From an uncultured Eubacteriales bacterium (GTDB taxonomy: Bacteria > Bacillota > Clostridia > Oscillospirales > Acutalibacteraceae): DNA of 8,132 nucleotides. The translations under genes and the position numbers were made by a program. The stretch's first letter is position 1, and the number at the start of each line of letters is the position of its first letter. Below the pieces are notes generated by a model. The model was not told the DNA's origin, ran no database searches, and saw nothing but the letters and a program-made list of their open reading frames with translations. The DNA lies in contig ONWI01000202.1 of assembly GCA_900321515.1 (NCBI GenBank), forward strand, positions 1 to 8,132, in the 5' to 3' direction. This document shows positions 5,836 through 8,132 of this stretch, piece by piece.

Positions 5836-7160
5836 TGTCTTTGATCCTCCGTTGGTCTGCGTTTGATTAACTTTGCCGCGATTTCCTTCAATACAAAGGG
5901 ATTGAGTCCCCTGATCATCAGCGCGTTGTTGCGCCGTATGGGGAAAATGATATAGCCCAGAAGCACATTGGCGAAAAACTGCGTGATGAGCGACGCGGCG
6001 GCGGCGCCGTTGATGCCCCAGAACGGAATCATCAGATAATTCAGAATTACATTGGCGGACGCGCCGGACAGATTGATAATCCACAGATATTTCTGCTTTT
6101 CCTCCGACAGAATCCATATGTTCCTGACCGAACCGTAATAGGAAAACGTCGTGTACCAGACCACGATCATCAGGGCGCTGATGGAGGCGGAATAGGCTTT
6201 GCCGAAAAGCAGGGGGATGATCAGCCACGCAAACGCCGTCATTACCACGCTTTGCGCCAGTGAGAGGTATGTTATCACGGAATACAGCTGCGTCATTTTG
6301 GCTTCAAACAATTCCTCGGATTTCTTTCGCGACTCAAAAATGACGGGGCGGAAGGAATCAATGACGGCGGAAAAGACAAAGCCCGTCATACCCGTACATG
6401 ACACGGCGGCGGAATAATACCCCACCGATTCGGCGCTCAGCATATGCTTGAGCATGAGTCTGTCGGTCTGGGCGAAGATGGTCACCATCATACTGGACAC
6501 AATATAGTACCTGCCACGCGACCAGAGGCGTTTTGCCACCTCGGCGGAGAATTTCAACGGCTGCCCGCCCAGCTTTTTGTAAATGACGAACAGCGCGCCT
6601 GCCAGCAGCATATAATCCAGCGCGTTGGACACCGAAAACCAGTAAATGCTTTTCCGAGTGGCGAGAAGAAAAGTCTTGTAAGCGGACACTGCGGTAAACA
6701 CGCACAGAGCCGCTATGGAGAAATATTTGGAAAGCAGGTGCGCCTGGAACCAGTACATGCAGCCCTCGGCAGCCTGAAAGATCAGCACGGCGCTGTAAAG
6801 GATGCAGACGATAACGGTTTCCGGCTCGTTCCGATTTGCCGCGAAAGAAAAGACGGCAATGGAAAACACGCACAAAACCGCGGAAAAGAGATTGAGCGCG
6901 ATGGCGGTGCCGAGCACCTCCCCTTCGCTCTCCTTGTGATGAATCAATTCCTGCACAAGTATATTGGTCACGCCAAGCTGCATGATCGGCAGAATGAATG
7001 CCGTCAGCGACGCGGCGTAATTGATGATTCCGTAGTTGGAAGGTCCTAAATACCTTGCTGTCAGCATACTGATGACAAGCTGCAAAACAGACTGGACAAT
7101 TTTGGCGCCGATCAGCCACGAGGCATTCTTAAAAGCCTTATTATTGCTCAAAGCAATCAT
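5832..7160 (-). CDS. Wzx-type polysaccharide/lipid-linked oligosaccharide flippase
   Basis: This 442-residue integral membrane protein of the MOP superfamily (polysaccharide biosynthesis type) is expected to move undecaprenyl-linked glycan units across the cytoplasmic membrane. The N-terminal part carries the family signature ARYLGPSNYG after a first amphipathic helix. Many hydrophobic segments follow along the whole length, consistent with 12 or more membrane helices. The length is normal for the family (about 420-480). The C-terminus is short and basic (near KLIKRR) and should be cytoplasmic. The ATG (7158-7160) has AAGGAG (7168-7173) seven bases upstream. It begins 24 bases after the acyltransferase-like gene and overlaps licD by 4 bases, so the three form one operon. 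The glycan it carries is unknown; teichoic acid or teichuronic acid export is also possible. Confidence 0.9.
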   Translation of the reverse strand: MIALSNNKAFKNASWLIGAKIVQSVLQLVISMLTARYLGPSNYGIINYAASLTAFILPIMQLGVTNILVQELIHHKESEGEVLGTAIALNLFSAVLCVFSIAVFSFAANRNEPETVIVCILYSAVLIFQAAEGCMYWFQAHLLSKYFSIAALCVFTAVSAYKTFLLATRKSIYWFSVSNALDYMLLAGALFVIYKKLGGQPLKFSAEVAKRLWSRGRYYIVSSMMVTIFAQTDRLMLKHMLSAESVGYYSAAVSCTGMTGFVFSAVIDSFRPVIFESRKKSEELFEAKMTQLYSVITYLSLAQSVVMTAFAWLIIPLLFGKAYSASISALMIVVWYTTFSYYGSVRNIWILSEEKQKYLWIINLSGASANVILNYLMIPFWGINGAAAASLITQFFANVLLGYIIFPIRRNNALMIRGLNPFVLKEIAAKLIKRRPTEDQRQ

Positions 7161-7184
7161 GTATGAACTCCTTATTGTTTTTGT

Positions 7185-8132
7185 TTAATATTCAAATCCG
7201 CTTTCTTCGCCTATAGGCTTTTCCAGAAGCTCCGGGTTGGCAAATACATGCTTGATGAGCTTGAGACTGCGGGCAAAATAGAATCCGTCGGCAATACGCT
7301 CGTCCAGCGTCGCGCCCACGTCGATCACGTCGCGTATCTGCTTTGTGCCGTCCGGCATGATAACCTCTTCCTTGTGAAGCGTGCCGATGGTGATCATAAT
7401 GCTGTTGGTGCCGTAGTTGTTGAGATGGTGATAGACCGCCGGACATTTGATGCTGCCGAGATTGCTCGTCAGAATGGTGGTGTAATTCGGGTCGCCGTCG
7501 GTCAGCGCCTTCGGATTCTTGCCCCAGAAGTCGAGCCAGCGGATGACGCGGATCGCCACAATCAGCACCGGCCTCGGCAGCGAGGCGAATACGTCCAGCA
7601 CCGCGTCAATGCCGCCCGTGGAATGTTCGCTCTTGCGCGTCTCCCTCACGTCGCCGACGATCTTTTTGCTGATGGAGTCGAGGTTGTCCTCGTCCTTCGG
7701 CACAAGCACCATCAGGGATTCCTCCGCGCCGTCGGCAAATCTCCGCTTGACAACGAAACTGATGGATATTTCGTCGCGCTCATACATCCTGTAGCCCTGA
7801 ATGAAGCGGTTCATCAGCGGACGTTCCTTCACCATGCGCGCCATGCCTGTGACGGCGCAGTGGAAGAGTGTCGTCTTGTATTCCGGATGCTCGGCGTTGC
7901 GCCGTTCCAGATATTTCAGCAGTTCGGTCGCGTCAATCGTGTCGTTGAGGTACACTTCGCAGTCGGTGCGCTTGGGCAGCAGATAACCCATTACCGTTTG
8001 CAGTCCCGGCGCCTTCACCCGCCGTCCGTCCCGGCGGTCGCCCCACCTGCGGCGCTTTTTCTTTTTGTCGATTCTGGCTTGCTTCTTTGCCTGCTTGGCG
8101 TCGATTCTGGCTTGCTTCTTTGCCTGCTTCGC
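7185..8132 (-). CDS. E2/chloramphenicol-acetyltransferase-fold protein without catalytic His, basic repeat N-terminus (5' partial)
   Basis: The frame is open to the right edge, giving 315 residues and a TAA at 7185-7187. From about 8045 leftward the protein resembles the catalytic domain of 2-oxoacid dehydrogenase E2 acyltransferases, without a lipoyl domain in view. It has VLVPKD, TSNLGS, and the active-site strand in its last third. Where E2 enzymes and CAT have DHRxxDG, this has DERIADG: the catalytic His is Glu (codon 7299-7301), while the Asp is kept. The visible N-terminus is strongly basic: two exact copies of an 11-residue unit (AKQAKKQARID), then KKKKRRR and GDRRDGRR. A GTG at 8016-8018 could be read as a start, but the conserved-looking GDRRDGRR lies upstream of it, so the true start is outside the window. 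A role in modifying a surface polymer is inferred from the downstream flippase and licD. It may instead be a non-catalytic or binding member of the fold; it is unlikely to be a real dehydrogenase subunit. Confidence 0.8.
   Translation of the reverse strand, partial: AKQAKKQARIDAKQAKKQARIDKKKKRRRWGDRRDGRRVKAPGLQTVMGYLLPKRTDCEVYLNDTIDATELLKYLERRNAEHPEYKTTLFHCAVTGMARMVKERPLMNRFIQGYRMYERDEISISFVVKRRFADGAEESLMVLVPKDEDNLDSISKKIVGDVRETRKSEHSTGGIDAVLDVFASLPRPVLIVAIRVIRWLDFWGKNPKALTDGDPNYTTILTSNLGSIKCPAVYHHLNNYGTNSIMITIGTLHKEEVIMPDGTKQIRDVIDVGATLDERIADGFYFARSLKLIKHVFANPELLEKPIGEESGFEY
8067..8132 (-). repeat. Two tandem 33-bp repeats coding an 11-residue Lys/Gln/Ala unit
   Basis: The copies at 8067-8099 and 8100-8132 differ at only one of 33 bases, and that change is silent. 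Each codes for AKQAKKQARID in the acyltransferase-like protein. The array may continue past the window edge, so the copy number is unknown. Confidence 0.9.

Noticed and set aside
5836..6228. N-terminal extension of the LicD protein by 131 codons
   Set aside because: The extension is out of frame with the flippase gene it overlaps and looks like noise; the ATG at 5835 has a proper ribosome binding site and an ATGA overlap.
6358..7119. Second minus-strand frame (253 codons) inside the flippase gene
   Set aside because: Same-strand shadow in another frame; soluble, Arg/His-rich, with no motif, whereas the flippase frame has clear membrane segments and a family signature.
8067..8132. CRISPR array or mobile-element end at the right edge
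   Set aside because: The repeats are adjacent without spacers, in frame and differ only by a silent base, so they are a coding repeat.

Overview
The window looks like a chromosomal segment of an anaerobic Gram-positive bacterium. My best guess is class Clostridia, possibly an Oscillospirales-type gut lineage. The base composition is fairly GC-rich by eye, genes carry GGAGG-type ribosome binding sites, and there are U-tract hairpin terminators. The acetolactate synthase proteins look clostridial, and two radical SAM enzymes suit an anaerobe. This assignment is inference; no rRNA or other marker gene is present.

Layout, left to right. Positions 1-174 hold the C-terminal end of a plus-strand gene with an Ala/Pro/Glu/Val-rich tail. 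It converges on a minus-strand ilvB-ilvN operon (2506 to 279), which encodes both subunits of acetolactate synthase, the first common enzyme of branched-chain amino acid synthesis. A strong hairpin at 221-269 serves both converging units. The ilvB promoter matches the sigma-A consensus perfectly and leaves only about 33 nt of leader, so there is no room for a T-box or attenuator.

A divergent intergenic region (2507-2753) separates ilvB from a plus-strand pair of radical SAM genes (2754-3656 and 3679-4932). The first is a MoaA/PqqE-like enzyme with six extra C-terminal cysteines in three CX2C pairs. The second is related to HemN/HemW. The first gene has no ATG, GTG or TTG in a plausible place: its natural start falls on an ATC codon ten bases after a good ribosome binding site. 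The product of the pair cannot be read from the sequence.

A second bidirectional terminator (about 4934-4983) separates this pair from a minus-strand surface-polymer operon that enters from the right edge. In transcription order it encodes an E2/chloramphenicol-acetyltransferase-fold protein, a Wzx-type flippase and a LicD-family phosphotransferase. The acyltransferase-like protein has Glu in place of the catalytic His, a very basic N-terminus with an exact 11-residue tandem repeat, and runs off the window. The flippase and licD overlap by 4 bp. The likely theme is export of a lipid-linked glycan and its decoration with a phospho-alcohol such as phosphocholine.

The most interesting items are the unidentified radical SAM pair with its odd start, and the His-less acyltransferase-like protein with its basic repeat. 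Neither is proved to be a new system by sequence alone.
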